From NCBI GenBank assembly GCA_046302715.1, contig JBKCHQ010000200.1, forward strand, positions 1 to 64,000: 64,000 bases of DNA. Reading direction: 5' to 3'. The DNA is from CAMCXT01 sp046302715. Lineage in GTDB: Bacteria; Bacteroidota; Bacteroidia; M30B66. The notes under the pieces were generated by a model. That model saw only the letters and a list, made by a program, of their open reading frames with translations. It made no database searches and had not been told where the DNA came from. Positions 1-9,058 of this stretch are shown here, piece after piece (the stretch's first letter is position 1; every line of letters starts with the position of its first letter). Made by a program: the position numbers and the translations under genes.

Positions 1-1
1 T

Positions 2-1063
2 TTTAAAACAGGCGTTGAACTCGAGGCCGATGTTACCGAAGAAATTTTGCGTATCTACGGATATAACAACATAGAATTACCCAGTCAAATGCGTGTTACG
101 CTGGCGCCTGAATCCAATCCCAATGCCGATGAATTATTTAAACGTATTTCGGCACATTTATGCGGAATGGGCTTTATGGAAGCGCTAAACAACTCGCTAA
201 CATCGCATGCTCTTACTTTATTACCAGATGATGCCGTTAAGATTGCCAATCCGCTGAGCTCCGAACTCGATGCCTTGCGCATGAGTCTTTTACCGGCTTT
301 GTTGGAAAATGTAGCCTGGAATAAAAATCGTCAGATTTCCACGGTTAAATTTTTCGAAAAGGGCAAGATTTACAGAAAGAGCAATAATACCGATTCTAAT
401 GAGACGCCGTTTTTAAAACTACCATTTAAGGAGGTTACCTGCCTGGCTCTTGTTTGGAGCGGTAAGGATTTTAGTGAGAATTGGGTCCAGAAACAGCAAA
501 ATGTTCAAAGGGCTCATTTGCAAGGTGCCGTTAATCATGTTTTTAACGTGTTGGGTATCGCCCCCGAATCACTTACACAAAAGCATGTAGAAGATGGGGA
601 ATTAGATGCCTCGGTTGAAATTTTTGCCTCAAGTCAAAGTTTAGCCCGTGTAGGAAGTGTTAAACCATCACTTTTAAAGAAATTCGGTATTGAGGATTCT
701 GTGTTTTTCGCTGAAATGAACTGGGACGCTATGCTTAAAAGCTATGCGAATGCCCGGATCGTTTATGCCGAAGTGCCAAAATATCCATCGGTACGTCGTG
801 ATTTGTCTATGGTGCTCGATGAGGCGGTAAGCTATGAGCAAATCCGCACTGTGGCTCTTAAAACAGAACGTAAGCTGATTCGCGAAATAAATCTTTTTGA
901 TGTTTATCAGGGGGATAAATTACCTCATGGTAAAAAATCGTATGCCGTATCGTTTGTTTTTAGAGATGATGAGCAAACACTAAATGATAAAATCATCGAG
1001 AAGATGATGGATAAAATTATTCAATCACTTCATCAGCAATTGGGCGCCGAGTTAAGAAACTAA
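2..1063 (+). CDS. pheT: Phenylalanine--tRNA ligase beta subunit, C-terminal part (5' truncated by window)
   Basis: The reading frame is open from base 2, so the gene enters from the left edge; the first ATG/TTG inside it is not the real start. The visible part begins at the end of the B5 domain (VTEEILRIYGYNNI), continues through the catalytic-like core that packs against the alpha subunit, and ends in the ferredoxin-fold anticodon-binding domain (FDX-ACB), recognisable from VPKYPSVRRDLSMVLDE to the C-terminus. In the family this subunit forms an alpha2beta2 enzyme with PheS that charges tRNA-Phe and carries the editing site, which lies upstream of the window. It runs convergent to the next gene with a gap of only 26 bases and no clear hairpin terminator. 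Identification is secure; about half of the protein is missing. Confidence 0.95.
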   Translation, partial: FKTGVELEADVTEEILRIYGYNNIELPSQMRVTLAPESNPNADELFKRISAHLCGMGFMEALNNSLTSHALTLLPDDAVKIANPLSSELDALRMSLLPALLENVAWNKNRQISTVKFFEKGKIYRKSNNTDSNETPFLKLPFKEVTCLALVWSGKDFSENWVQKQQNVQRAHLQGAVNHVFNVLGIAPESLTQKHVEDGELDASVEIFASSQSLARVGSVKPSLLKKFGIEDSVFFAEMNWDAMLKSYANARIVYAEVPKYPSVRRDLSMVLDEAVSYEQIRTVALKTERKLIREINLFDVYQGDKLPHGKKSYAVSFVFRDDEQTLNDKIIEKMMDKIIQSLHQQLGAELRN

Positions 1064-1089
1064 GGCCAGGAAGAAAGTAACTTTACATC

Positions 1090-2352
1090 CTATTGGTGTA
1101 TTACCCTAAAGTATTTTTGTACATGTGCCGAGCGGCATTGGAGGGTATAAACACCTTGGGCAAATGGCGAAAAGTCGAGCGTGTAGTTTTGTTCCTCAAT
1201 TTTCTGCTTGTGAACAATGGACCCTAAGCTATTGATTACTAAAATTTCAAACCCCTTGTTTTGAGCAGCATTTATTTTAAGCCAGGAGGTGCAGGGATTT
1301 GGAAAGATATCGAACGTCGAACTTAGTTCAATTTTCGATGTTGGGGTGATGTCAAGTGCAATGGTTTGTTGCGTGGTGTCGCTGATGCCACAGGAGTCGG
1401 TAATAATTAGCGTGGTTGAATAATCCCCAGCGGCATTGAAGGTATGTGTGATTGGATTTCCAAGAGCGGTTTCACCGTTTCCAAAATCCCAAAAATAACT
1501 TGCGCCTGGCATTTCACTCGCATTAAATTGTACATTCAATCCATTGGCAAGTATTGTAAAATCGGCAAACGGATCCCAACTTCCAATATTGCAATGCGCC
1601 TCATTTTCTAAAAAGGTTTGCCATGCAATGTTTTGCAAATATTCAGCCGTTGAGGTATTTAGTCCAGCATAATAGCTTAGCCCAACCGGTGATTTCCGCA
1701 GCATTGTAGCGTAAAAAACACAGGCACTTAGATAGCTACCGCTCAAACTGGGATGCGAATTATCGGCACTCCATAAATTAATGGTACTGTCGGTATCACG
1801 GCTTTTTTTCCAGGCCAAACCCACAGGCGCCATAATGGCTTCGTTATCGTCGGCCATTTCCGAATACGATTCATTGAGGCGGTTATTCATACCTTCGAAA
1901 GTGCAAATGGGCGGATAATTGGCGCAATTTTGACTGTCGCCATATTTGCGACCCCAGGTCATAAAAAATACCGTTTCTGTGCAGCTGTTGTTGGCACGAA
2001 TCATACTGTCTAACGCTCGTGCGTAAGGATACGTTTGCGTTTCAACCTGAAACGGGGGAAATGAAGGTTCTTGACTTTGAGCCTGCAGCACAACAAAATC
2101 CCATGTATTTGAATTTATTTTATTAATGGTGGTCGCATTGGTTGAGTGCCCTAAAAATGTATAGCCGCCGGGTGTGTTTGAGTCAAAAATTAGGGTGTCG
2201 CCGCCCGAAAGGGCGAGATTGTAGGTGAGTTGGGGCAGGTTATTGGTGGCTATGTAACTGTTTCCAATCCAAAGCACTGCATGGCTTTGCGCATTAACGC
2301 GTGTGGGCAATATAAAACCTGCAAATAATAAAATCAGCAATCGGGTTATCAT
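1090..2352 (-). CDS. Secreted SGNH/GDSL-like hydrolase with PKD domain and T9SS type A sorting domain
   Basis: I start it at the ATG at 2352, which gives a clean signal peptide (MITRLLILLFAGF...VNAQS) and lies 4 bases after the stop of the upstream regulator; the frame stays open further upstream but that extension is charged and overlaps the regulator. Residues about 25-250 look like an SGNH-fold esterase: block I reads LWIGNSY and a late DNSHPS could supply the Asp/His of the triad. A PKD domain follows (YFWDFGNGE), then a T9SS type A tail starting at IFPNPC and ending in GVYTLQ. The protein is therefore predicted to be exported to the surface or medium. The substrate cannot be told; carbohydrate esters are typical for such enzymes. 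The GNS in place of GDS is a divergence from the classical motif. Confidence 0.75.
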   Translation of the reverse strand: MITRLLILLFAGFILPTRVNAQSHAVLWIGNSYIATNNLPQLTYNLALSGGDTLIFDSNTPGGYTFLGHSTNATTINKINSNTWDFVVLQAQSQEPSFPPFQVETQTYPYARALDSMIRANNSCTETVFFMTWGRKYGDSQNCANYPPICTFEGMNNRLNESYSEMADDNEAIMAPVGLAWKKSRDTDSTINLWSADNSHPSLSGSYLSACVFYATMLRKSPVGLSYYAGLNTSTAEYLQNIAWQTFLENEAHCNIGSWDPFADFTILANGLNVQFNASEMPGASYFWDFGNGETALGNPITHTFNAAGDYSTTLIITDSCGISDTTQQTIALDITPTSKIELSSTFDIFPNPCTSWLKINAAQNKGFEILVINSLGSIVHKQKIEEQNYTLDFSPFAQGVYTLQCRSAHVQKYFRVIHQ

Positions 2353-2356
2353 AATT

Positions 2357-3526
2357 TTAGCTTGCTTTATGAGGCCAAGCGTAGCAAAGCACATCATTCT
2401 TTGAAATTTTTTGTCCACCCAAAATTATCAATCGTTCGATTACATTTCTGAATTCTCGAATATTGCCCGTCCAATCAAGCTCTTGGAGTGACTGTATGGC
2501 GTCGGTTTCAATTTCTTTAATCGGAATGCCGTACTCGGTACAAATAAGGTTTAGGAAGTGTTCAGCCAAAAGGGGAATGTCGTCGATACGTTGGTTTAAT
2601 GCCGGTACATCAACAATAATAACGCTTAAGCGGTGGTAGAGGTCTTCGCGGAAATTTCCTTTAGCAATTTCGTCTTTGAGATTTTTATTGGTAGCCGCAA
2701 TAATGCGCACATCCACCGGAATTTCTTTTTCGCCCCCCACACGTGTGATTTTGTTTTCCTGCAAGGCGCGTAACACCTTGGCCTGAGCCGAAAGGCTCAT
2801 ATCTCCAATTTCATCTAAAAATAAGGTGCCACCATGTGCTAATTCAAACTGACCTTTGCGTTGCTTTATGGCCGATGTAAAGGCCCCTTTTTCGTGGCCG
2901 AATAATTCACTTTCAATAAGTTCGGATGGTATAGCAGCACAATTTACCTCTATGAGAGGGTGAATATTTCGATTGCTCTTTTCGTGTATAAGCCTTGAAA
3001 CAAGTTCTTTGCCTGTGCCGTTTGGCCCGGTAACCAATACGCGGGCATCGGTAGGAGCAATGCGCTCAATAATATCTTTTACCTTTTCTATGGAGGGCGA
3101 TTTTCCTACCATTTCGGTCGTTTTATTAATTTTCTTCCGAAGAGTTTTGGTTTCCTGTATCAGCGTGGATTTATCGAGGGCATTACGAAGCGTAATCATC
3201 AGTCTATTGAGATCGAGGGGCTTGGCAATAAAGTCATAAGCCCCTTTTTTAATGCACTCTACTGCGGTTTCAATCGTTCCATGACCAGATATCATGATCA
3301 CCGGACAATCCATGCCCATCTGGATGACCTTGTCGAGCAGTTCAGTGCCATCCATTCGAGGCATTTTAATATCGCTGAGCAGGATGTCGTAGCCTCCTTT
3401 TTGGATTTTTTCCCAACCTTCGGCGCCATCAACAGCTTCCTCTACCTGATGTTTTTCGTATTCCAGAATCTCTTTGAGGGTGCTGCGGATGGCACGTTCG
3501 TCATCAACAATTAAAATTTTCGCCAT
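2357..3526 (-). CDS. Sigma-54-dependent response regulator (NtrC family) lacking the C-terminal helix-turn-helix
   Basis: Residues 1-115 form a receiver domain with acidic pocket D8/D9, phospho-acceptor D52 (LLSDIKMPRMDG) and K102. Residues 140-370 are the AAA+ domain: Walker A GPNGTGKE (167-174), sigma-54 contact loop GAFTSA (214-219, G to S relative to GAFTGA), Walker B TLFLDE (234-239), and arginine-finger region around 293-300. The protein stops at residue 389, just after the end of the AAA+ lid, so the Fis-type DNA-binding domain normally found at about 420-460 is absent. Nothing downstream encodes it in another frame, so this is not an obvious frameshift. Such truncated activators are known to work from solution. 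The ppx gene lies 32 bases upstream in the same direction. No partner kinase is adjacent. Confidence 0.9.
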   Translation of the reverse strand: MAKILIVDDERAIRSTLKEILEYEKHQVEEAVDGAEGWEKIQKGGYDILLSDIKMPRMDGTELLDKVIQMGMDCPVIMISGHGTIETAVECIKKGAYDFIAKPLDLNRLMITLRNALDKSTLIQETKTLRKKINKTTEMVGKSPSIEKVKDIIERIAPTDARVLVTGPNGTGKELVSRLIHEKSNRNIHPLIEVNCAAIPSELIESELFGHEKGAFTSAIKQRKGQFELAHGGTLFLDEIGDMSLSAQAKVLRALQENKITRVGGEKEIPVDVRIIAATNKNLKDEIAKGNFREDLYHRLSVIIVDVPALNQRIDDIPLLAEHFLNLICTEYGIPIKEIETDAIQSLQELDWTGNIREFRNVIERLIILGGQKISKNDVLCYAWPHKAS

Positions 3527-3558
3527 ATGTTGAGAGGTTAAAAATCAAAGTGTAAATA

Positions 3559-4494
3559 TCATGATTTAACCTTTTCTAAAAAGTCATAAAGTATTCCTTC
3601 TTTTAATGAATAGGTAGAAAGACGCATCTGTTCCAGTTTTAATTGCTTAAAAACAAAGCGAATCATGATTACAGCCACAACAATCATTTCTACCCGCATG
3701 GTAGCTAATCCTTTTATTTTAAAACGTTTCTCCACAGGCGATGCAATGATGGTTTTATACATGGCCTCAAAATGGTTCAGGTTGAAATGATATTCGGTCT
3801 TAACCAGCGGATTTTCATCAGTATGGAATCGATGGTAGATCATCTCTGCCATGGAATCAAATGAGCCCGATGAACCGATGAGTGTTTTTACAGGAAATTT
3901 TTCGCAGGTTTCCCATAAAAGTTTCATTTCATCGAGCAGGTATGATTTAAGGTGCTTGATTTCAGATTTTTCTATGGGCTCTGAAGGATTGATAACCTCC
4001 AGCAGCCTAGCTGCACCCAAGTTAAAACTGTGTTTCCAATAGATTTTATTTTGATCGGCGATGATAAATTCGGTTGATCCACCGCCAATATCCATAATTA
4101 AACACCGCTCGTTCCCAATATCAAGGGCTTTTCTAACGCCTCGGTAAATAAGTTCTGCCTCGCGATTGCCGCTTATAATTTCAATTTCGATATCCGTGAT
4201 GGATTTTACCTTCCGCACAAATTCTTTCCCGTTTTTTGCACTTCGAATGGCCGAAGTGGCAAATGCCAGCACTTTTTCGGCGCCATGCCGGTCAATAGAT
4301 TCTTTGTGGGTAATCATTGCCTTAATTCCTCGCAGAAACGGAGCATGCGCAATCTGATTGTTATTGATTCCGCCCTCTCCGAGTTTTACGGGTATTTTTT
4401 CCTTGAACACAACTTTAAACTGTCCGTTTTCAGTTAAACGAACAATCATGAGTTTGAAAGTGTTGGTACCAATATCGATTATGGCAAGTTTCAA
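3559..4494 (-). CDS. Ppx/GppA family phosphatase
   Basis: The N-terminus has the ASKHA-fold phosphate-1 motif (IDIGTNTFKLMI), followed by the phosphate-2 motif (LIMDIGGGSTEFI near residue 135) and the adenosine-type glycine motif (IGSSGSFDSM near 225). With 311 residues it is the short form that has only the two actin-like domains and lacks the C-terminal HD domain of E. coli Ppx and GppA. Family members hydrolyse inorganic polyphosphate or pppGpp; which one applies here cannot be decided from sequence alone. It is transcribed toward the sigma-54 regulator, 32 bases away, and may share its transcript. Confidence 0.88.
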   Translation of the reverse strand: MKLAIIDIGTNTFKLMIVRLTENGQFKVVFKEKIPVKLGEGGINNNQIAHAPFLRGIKAMITHKESIDRHGAEKVLAFATSAIRSAKNGKEFVRKVKSITDIEIEIISGNREAELIYRGVRKALDIGNERCLIMDIGGGSTEFIIADQNKIYWKHSFNLGAARLLEVINPSEPIEKSEIKHLKSYLLDEMKLLWETCEKFPVKTLIGSSGSFDSMAEMIYHRFHTDENPLVKTEYHFNLNHFEAMYKTIIASPVEKRFKIKGLATMRVEMIVVAVIMIRFVFKQLKLEQMRLSTYSLKEGILYDFLEKVKS

Positions 4495-4569
4495 GGCGGC
4501 GGTCTTTTAAAATCGTTTCAATTTTACGCAATCGGCGCTTTTGATTTTCTGATAGTTTTCAGCGAATTA

Positions 4570-5445
4570 TCAACGAAATGGAATCAATGTTTCGGCGATA
4601 AAAAATAGTCCATACAAGATGCTGGCAATCCCATTGGTAGTGCCAAAAGCCAGATTAACACGACTTAAATCATCGGGGCTCACGATAAGGTGTTGGTAGA
4701 TAAGCATCAGCATAAAAACACCTGCGCCAATCCAGTAAAACACGCCCACATTCATATTAATTCCCAGAAAAATAATGCTACCAGCAGTAATAATATGCAG
4801 AAAAGTGGAAAGCAGGAGTGCATTTTTTGCGCCCAATGCCACAGGTATGCTACGCAAGTTTTGATTGCGGTCGAAGGCTTCGTCCTGCAAGGCATAAATA
4901 ATATCAAACCCTGCCGTCCACGTGAGAACGGCGAGCGAGAGCAGGGTGGGATAAAATGCGAATTCGCCTGTAACTGCCAGATAGGCTCCCGTTGGGGCCA
5001 GCGCCAGTCCAAGACCTAACACAATGTGGCACCAGGCGGTAAAGCGTTTGGTGTAGCTGTATCCCAAAATTACAAGCAGCGCTACCGGCGATAGGTAAAA
5101 ACATAATTTATTGATGAAAAATGCACACAGGCAAAAAAGAGCAGCATTTAAAATTACATAAAACAATGCTCTGTTTGGAGCAATAATGCCGCTCGGAATT
5201 TCGCGCGTTGCGGTACGCGCATTTAATGCGTCGATGCGATAATCGGCATAGCGGTTAAATGCCATAGCTGCCGATCGGGCAAACACCATACATAATATCA
5301 CCCCAAGCAAAAGGGTAGGCCAGTTTTCGGGAACATGATGTTGCGAGATGCCCATCACAAAACCGCAAAGTGCAAAGGGTAAGGCAAAAACGGTATGGCT
5401 GAATTTTATAAGCGAGAGGTAATTGCTAAGTGCCTGACGTATCAT
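4570..5445 (-). CDS. UbiA-family prenyltransferase (4-hydroxybenzoate polyprenyltransferase type, probably menaquinone pathway)
   Basis: A 291-residue polytopic membrane protein with about eight or nine hydrophobic segments. Both aspartate-rich motifs of the UbiA superfamily are present: NRYADYRID at 64-72 and DIIYALQDEAFD at 181-192, which bind the prenyl diphosphate through magnesium. The second motif, with YALQDEAFDR, is the 4-hydroxybenzoate/MqnP type rather than the MenA type. Bacteroidota use menaquinone, so a role in attaching the prenyl tail in the futalosine branch is more likely than ubiquinone synthesis, but this is inference. Its ATG overlaps the recR stop by 4 bases, so the two genes are translationally coupled. 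Confidence 0.85.
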   Translation of the reverse strand: MIRQALSNYLSLIKFSHTVFALPFALCGFVMGISQHHVPENWPTLLLGVILCMVFARSAAMAFNRYADYRIDALNARTATREIPSGIIAPNRALFYVILNAALFCLCAFFINKLCFYLSPVALLVILGYSYTKRFTAWCHIVLGLGLALAPTGAYLAVTGEFAFYPTLLSLAVLTWTAGFDIIYALQDEAFDRNQNLRSIPVALGAKNALLLSTFLHIITAGSIIFLGINMNVGVFYWIGAGVFMLMLIYQHLIVSPDDLSRVNLAFGTTNGIASILYGLFFIAETLIPFR

Positions 5446-6062
5446 CGATTCATGCTCATCTCAAACGGCGTTCGGTTAAGAATAGAACGGCCCAAGGTTA
5501 TTTCGTCGGTATATTCGAGCTCGTCGCCCACCGAAACTCCGCGGGCCAAAGTTGAGATTTCGACATTAGCGTCTTTAAGCTTCCTGAAAAGGTAAAAGTT
5601 AGTGGTGTCGCCTTCCATAGTAGCGCTTAAAGCAAGAATGATTTCATCAATATCGTGGTTTGAAATACGATCGATGAGTGTTGTAATGTGTAAGTCTCCC
5701 GGGCCAGTGCCGTTCATGGGTGAAATTAATCCGCCAAGAACATGATACACACCTTTGTATTGTCCGGTGCTTTCTATGGCCATCACATCACGTACATCTT
5801 CAACAACACAAATTTGTTTCTTATTGCGATTGTTGTCCAAACAAATCATACAAACGGGCCTATCGGAAATATTATGGCACACTGAGCAGAAACAGATTTC
5901 TTCCCTCATTTTTTGAAAGGCCTGGGCAAAGCGGCCAACTTCTTCTTCGTTTCGTTGAAGTAGAGATAAAACAAGTCTTAATGCTGTTTTTCGACCAATG
6001 CCGGGGAGCGAAGCCATTTGATCAACCGCTTCCTGGACCAGTTTAGAGGGTAATTGCTGCAT
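5442..6062 (-). CDS. recR: Recombination mediator RecR
   Basis: A full-length RecR of 206 residues. It has the N-terminal helix-hairpin-helix (LPGIGRKTALRL, 19-30), the four-cysteine zinc motif (C59, C62, C71, C74), a Toprim domain starting with VVEDVRD, and the C-terminal Walker B-like part ending in LGRSILNR. In the family RecR works with RecO, sometimes RecF, to load RecA on SSB-covered gapped DNA. The first ATG matches the usual N-terminus (MQxPSKL). It heads a pair with the UbiA gene, overlapping it by 4 bases. The 108 bases between recR and the divergent symporter gene hold the upstream signals for both. Confidence 0.97.
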   Translation of the reverse strand: MQQLPSKLVQEAVDQMASLPGIGRKTALRLVLSLLQRNEEEVGRFAQAFQKMREEICFCSVCHNISDRPVCMICLDNNRNKKQICVVEDVRDVMAIESTGQYKGVYHVLGGLISPMNGTGPGDLHITTLIDRISNHDIDEIILALSATMEGDTTNFYLFRKLKDANVEISTLARGVSVGDELEYTDEITLGRSILNRTPFEMSMNR

Positions 6063-6159
6063 TGTTGCGAAGTTAGGCTTTTTAGGCTTGAAAAATACTA
6101 TTCACACTCTTGGTTTAATAACGCATGAAATTCAACGTAGTTTAACCAAAGGCGATTAA

Positions 6160-6167
6160 TAGTTTTG
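6160..6167 (+). promoter_or_regulatory. Bacteroidota -7 box abutting the symporter start codon
   Basis: TAGTTTTG matches the Bacteroidota -7 consensus TAnnTTTG and lies only three bases before the ATG at 6171. If it is used, the transcript would start at or next to the start codon. No convincing -33 TTTG sits about 19 bases upstream, so the match may be fortuitous. Confidence 0.35.
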
Positions 6168-6170
6168 GAT

Positions 6171-7643
6171 ATGCAAAATTCTCAACTGTCGGTTAGCCTT
6201 ATTCTACTTCTTATCGGGGGCTATTTTCTAACACTAATGCTAATATCGTGGTGGAAAAGCCGTAATGCCGGAACTGAAGATTATTTTTTGGGTGGCAAAG
6301 AGTCGCCTTGGTATTTGGTAGCCTTCGGTATGATTGGCGATTCACTTTCAGGGGTAACGTTTGTTTCAGTGCCCGGTGAGGTTGGCATAAAGCACTTTGC
6401 CTACCTCCAGCTGGTTTTGGGATATTTAATAGGCTATCAGGTTATTGCCAGAGTTTTGCTGCCGTTGTATTATAAAATGAACCTTACTTCAATTTATGCC
6501 TTTTTAGGCAGCCGTTTCGGAGGGCAAGCTCAGATAACGGGTTCGGTTTACTTTATTTTATCGCGCAGCATTGGTGCTGCTTTCAGACTATTTATTTCGG
6601 CCAATGTATTACAGATATTTTTGTTCGATCCGCTTGGTATTCCATTTTCGCTTTCGGTGAGTTTGATCATTCTCCTCATTGTGCTTTACACGCTTAAGGG
6701 CGGTATACGATCGCTAGTTTGGACCGATACGTTTCAATCGTTGTTTCTGTTGTTGGGCGTTGTTTTAACCGCTGTGGCACTGATGCATAAATTAGATTGG
6801 AGCTTTACAGAAGCGGTATCTAACATTTATAACAGCAAGTACGCAGAGGTCTTTCATTGGGAGCCGTCTTCGAAGCTGTATTTTTGGAAACAATTTATTT
6901 CGGGGGCGTTTATTGCTATTGTAATGACCGGACTCGACCAAAATATGATGCAAAAAAACCTAAGCTGCCGCACCCTTCCCGAAGCACAAAAAAACATTCA
7001 GTGGTTTAGTTTAATCGTGGTGTTAGTTAATGTGGTGTTTCTTTCGCTAGGCGCGCTTATGTACTTATACACAGATGCTGAAGGTCTGCAGTTGCCCGAA
7101 AAAACGGATGCAGTATTGCCCTTCTTAGTGTTGAATCATCTTGGTTATTTTGCGGCGGGGGTGTTTCTCTTGGGTATTATTGCTGCTACTTTTTCATCGG
7201 CCGATTCGGTACTTACTACGCTAACCACCTCTTTTTACTACGATATACTTCATTTTGATACGGTAGCATCTACAGAGGTACACCGTAAAAAACGCATTCG
7301 CTCGCTCATTCATACGTGTTTTGCCGTTCTATTGCTGCTTATTATCCTAATATTTAAGTCCATTAATAACGATTCGGTGATTTCAGGCATTTTTACTGCT
7401 GCAGGCTATACCTATGGCCCTTTGCTTGGCCTTTTTGCGTATGGCATTTTGATGAAGCGCTCCGTTAACGATAAGTGGATTGCCCTGGTCTGTATTCTAG
7501 CTCCAATAATTAGTTGGGTACTTTCTGTCAATTCTGAACAATGGTTTGGAGGTTATCAAATTGGTTTCGAGCTTCTATTAATTAATGGGGCACTTACCTT
7601 CATAGGTCTAAACATAATTAGTAAACAATCGCCTGTGGATTAA
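6171..7643 (+). CDS. Sodium:solute symporter family protein
   Basis: About 490 residues with 12-13 hydrophobic segments, the size and pattern of the SSS (SLC5-like) family. The sequence AATFSSADSVLTTLTTSF near residue 350 is the helix that carries the paired serines of the second sodium site in this family, and the N-terminal EDYFLGGK is the usual sequence between helices 1 and 2. Substrate (sugar, amino acid, carboxylate or nucleoside derivative) cannot be deduced. I use the ATG at 6171; a TTG two codons earlier is in frame but is part of a putative -7 box. The gene stands alone, divergent from recR and followed by 240 bases without a gene. Confidence 0.87.
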   Translation: MQNSQLSVSLILLLIGGYFLTLMLISWWKSRNAGTEDYFLGGKESPWYLVAFGMIGDSLSGVTFVSVPGEVGIKHFAYLQLVLGYLIGYQVIARVLLPLYYKMNLTSIYAFLGSRFGGQAQITGSVYFILSRSIGAAFRLFISANVLQIFLFDPLGIPFSLSVSLIILLIVLYTLKGGIRSLVWTDTFQSLFLLLGVVLTAVALMHKLDWSFTEAVSNIYNSKYAEVFHWEPSSKLYFWKQFISGAFIAIVMTGLDQNMMQKNLSCRTLPEAQKNIQWFSLIVVLVNVVFLSLGALMYLYTDAEGLQLPEKTDAVLPFLVLNHLGYFAAGVFLLGIIAATFSSADSVLTTLTTSFYYDILHFDTVASTEVHRKKRIRSLIHTCFAVLLLLIILIFKSINNDSVISGIFTAAGYTYGPLLGLFAYGILMKRSVNDKWIALVCILAPIISWVLSVNSEQWFGGYQIGFELLLINGALTFIGLNIISKQSPVD

Positions 7644-7883
7644 ATTTTGCGGTTTTGTCATTCGGGATTAGCGTATGTCCACTTGCTTTTATACGGTATA
7701 ATAAGTTTATATAAAAATCAATAAGTATACAAAAAATACATAAAAAATAAAATAATCTACTTTGTGAATTCGTAAGTGTAAAGGGATGTAGTCTCTGTTT
7801 CGTACGAGGCACTTTATCACAAGTTAGAAATAAAGAAAATTAGGTAAGCACGTAATTCTGGGGCAAAATACCTTGCAGCCCGA
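7644..7883. other. AT-rich intergenic stretch, no gene recognised
   Basis: This 240-base stretch is strongly A/T-rich in its middle part (around 7690-7760). I see no open frame with coding character, no tRNA-like fold, and no rho-independent terminator after the symporter. It presumably contains the promoter of the acetyltransferase that follows, but no good TAnnTTTG box was found close to that start. Confidence 0.5.
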
Positions 7884-8345
7884 ATGATTGTACGTAAGGC
7901 AAATATTAGTGAGATTCCGGCTGTAGTTTCGGTGTTTGTGGCATCGGTGGAGGGGTTAACAGAGGTTTTATCGGTTCAACATGCAGCCGCATGGATATCG
8001 GGAGTGCTGCGTCAATCGTATTGGCAGGAGTTGCTGCGCTCACATTATGTAGCAGTTTGTTACGATGGTGATGCTATTGTTGGGTTTGTTGCTTTTTCGG
8101 GGATGGGCGAATTGTCTATGCTGTATGTAACACCCAGCCATCAGCGGCAAGGAATTGGTTCTCGATTAATTAACCATGTTAGGCATCATGCAATTGAAGA
8201 AGGGTATGCCCATCTTAAAATTTACGCTAACAACTACATCCATGCATTGCTTACCAAGCATGGTTTCGAAAAAATGGACGACTTTACCCGAACCATTAAG
8301 GGTGTAGAATTTCAGCTTAATTTATACATGGCCGATTTAATTTAA
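7884..8345 (+). CDS. GNAT family N-acetyltransferase
   Basis: A 153-residue single-domain protein with the GNAT fold. The acetyl-CoA binding motif A is clear: LYVTPSHQRQGIGSRLI near residues 80-96 (the Q/RxxGxG/A loop). The end has the motif B region with KIYANNYIHALLTKHGF, the usual helix-turn before the last strands. Acceptor substrate unknown; such stand-alone proteins acetylate small amines or peptide N-termini. It faces msrA convergently with a 32-base gap. The ATG gives the normal family N-terminus (IVRKANISEIPAV). Confidence 0.85.
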   Translation: MIVRKANISEIPAVVSVFVASVEGLTEVLSVQHAAAWISGVLRQSYWQELLRSHYVAVCYDGDAIVGFVAFSGMGELSMLYVTPSHQRQGIGSRLINHVRHHAIEEGYAHLKIYANNYIHALLTKHGFEKMDDFTRTIKGVEFQLNLYMADLI

Positions 8346-8377
8346 TCGAAAATTGGTTAAGCGAAGAGAGTTCAGGA

Positions 8378-9013
8378 TTATTTCTTTAGTTTATTCCCAA
8401 ACGCCTTTTTAAATTTTTCAACCTTAGGTCTAACTACCATGCGACAGTATCCTTGATCGGGGTTTAAGGCGTAGTAGTTTTGATGATAGTCTTCTGCTTT
8501 ATAAAACTTCCCATCAAAAGCAGTTATCTCAGTTACAATTGGACGTTGAAATGCCCCCGAAGCGTCAAGTTGTTTTTTATAGTATTCGGCTTTTTCGCGC
8601 TGAGTTTCGCTGATGTAAAAGATAGCCGATCTGTATTGGCTGCCTACATCTGCGCCCTGCCTGTTTAAAGTGGTAGGGTCATGAGTTTGCCAGAACACTT
8701 CTAATATTTCATCGAAAGTTACTTTCGATGGGTCAAATACAACTCGTGCAACTTCGGCATGTCCGGTAGTCCCGCTGCACACCGATTTGTAATCGGGATT
8801 TATAGTTTTTCCTCCAGTATAACCCGATTCAACTTCCAGAACGCCTTCCATTTCCTGAAAAATGGCTTCAACGCACCAAAAGCAACCTGCACCCAAAATG
8901 GCCGTGTCTTTTATCTCTGTGTTCCCTTCCATGGTGTTGTGTGTATTATTAACGCCAGTATTAAAACAGCCACTTAAAATACTGCCTAAAATAATGGAGT
9001 GTAAAATGTTCAT
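8378..9013 (-). CDS. msrA: Peptide-methionine (S)-S-oxide reductase, lipoprotein-anchored
   Basis: The catalytic motif GAGCFWCVEAIF around residues 42-53 contains the nucleophilic cysteine of MsrA, and the protein continues with the family signatures GYTGG, HAEVARVVFDP and YHQNYYALNP. MsrA reduces the S-epimer of methionine sulfoxide in proteins or as free amino acid. The N-terminus is a short lipoprotein signal ending in LSGC (lipobox), so the enzyme should be exported and acylated, acting in the periplasm on oxidised envelope proteins. There is no fused MsrB domain. It is last in the minus-strand run that starts with mtaB, 45 bases after the preceding gene. Confidence 0.93.
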   Translation of the reverse strand: MNILHSIILGSILSGCFNTGVNNTHNTMEGNTEIKDTAILGAGCFWCVEAIFQEMEGVLEVESGYTGGKTINPDYKSVCSGTTGHAEVARVVFDPSKVTFDEILEVFWQTHDPTTLNRQGADVGSQYRSAIFYISETQREKAEYYKKQLDASGAFQRPIVTEITAFDGKFYKAEDYHQNYYALNPDQGYCRMVVRPKVEKFKKAFGNKLKK

Positions 9014-9058
9014 CGTCTGTTATTGCTGACTTTCTAACAAAAAAGATCACGCTTTGTT

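Noticed and set aside
1073..1083. AAAGTAACTTT palindrome between pheT and the SGNH gene as a further operator copy.
   Set aside because: It lies between convergent gene ends where no promoter is expected; probably chance.
2353..2418. Longer start of the SGNH hydrolase gene (or a fused domain replacing the missing HTH of the regulator).
   Set aside because: The extension is not a signal peptide, overlaps the regulator in another frame, and codes for nothing resembling an HTH.
4690..5019. 109-codon plus-strand frame inside ubiA.
   Set aside because: Antisense to a conserved membrane protein gene, Cys/His/Gln-rich with no recognisable domain.
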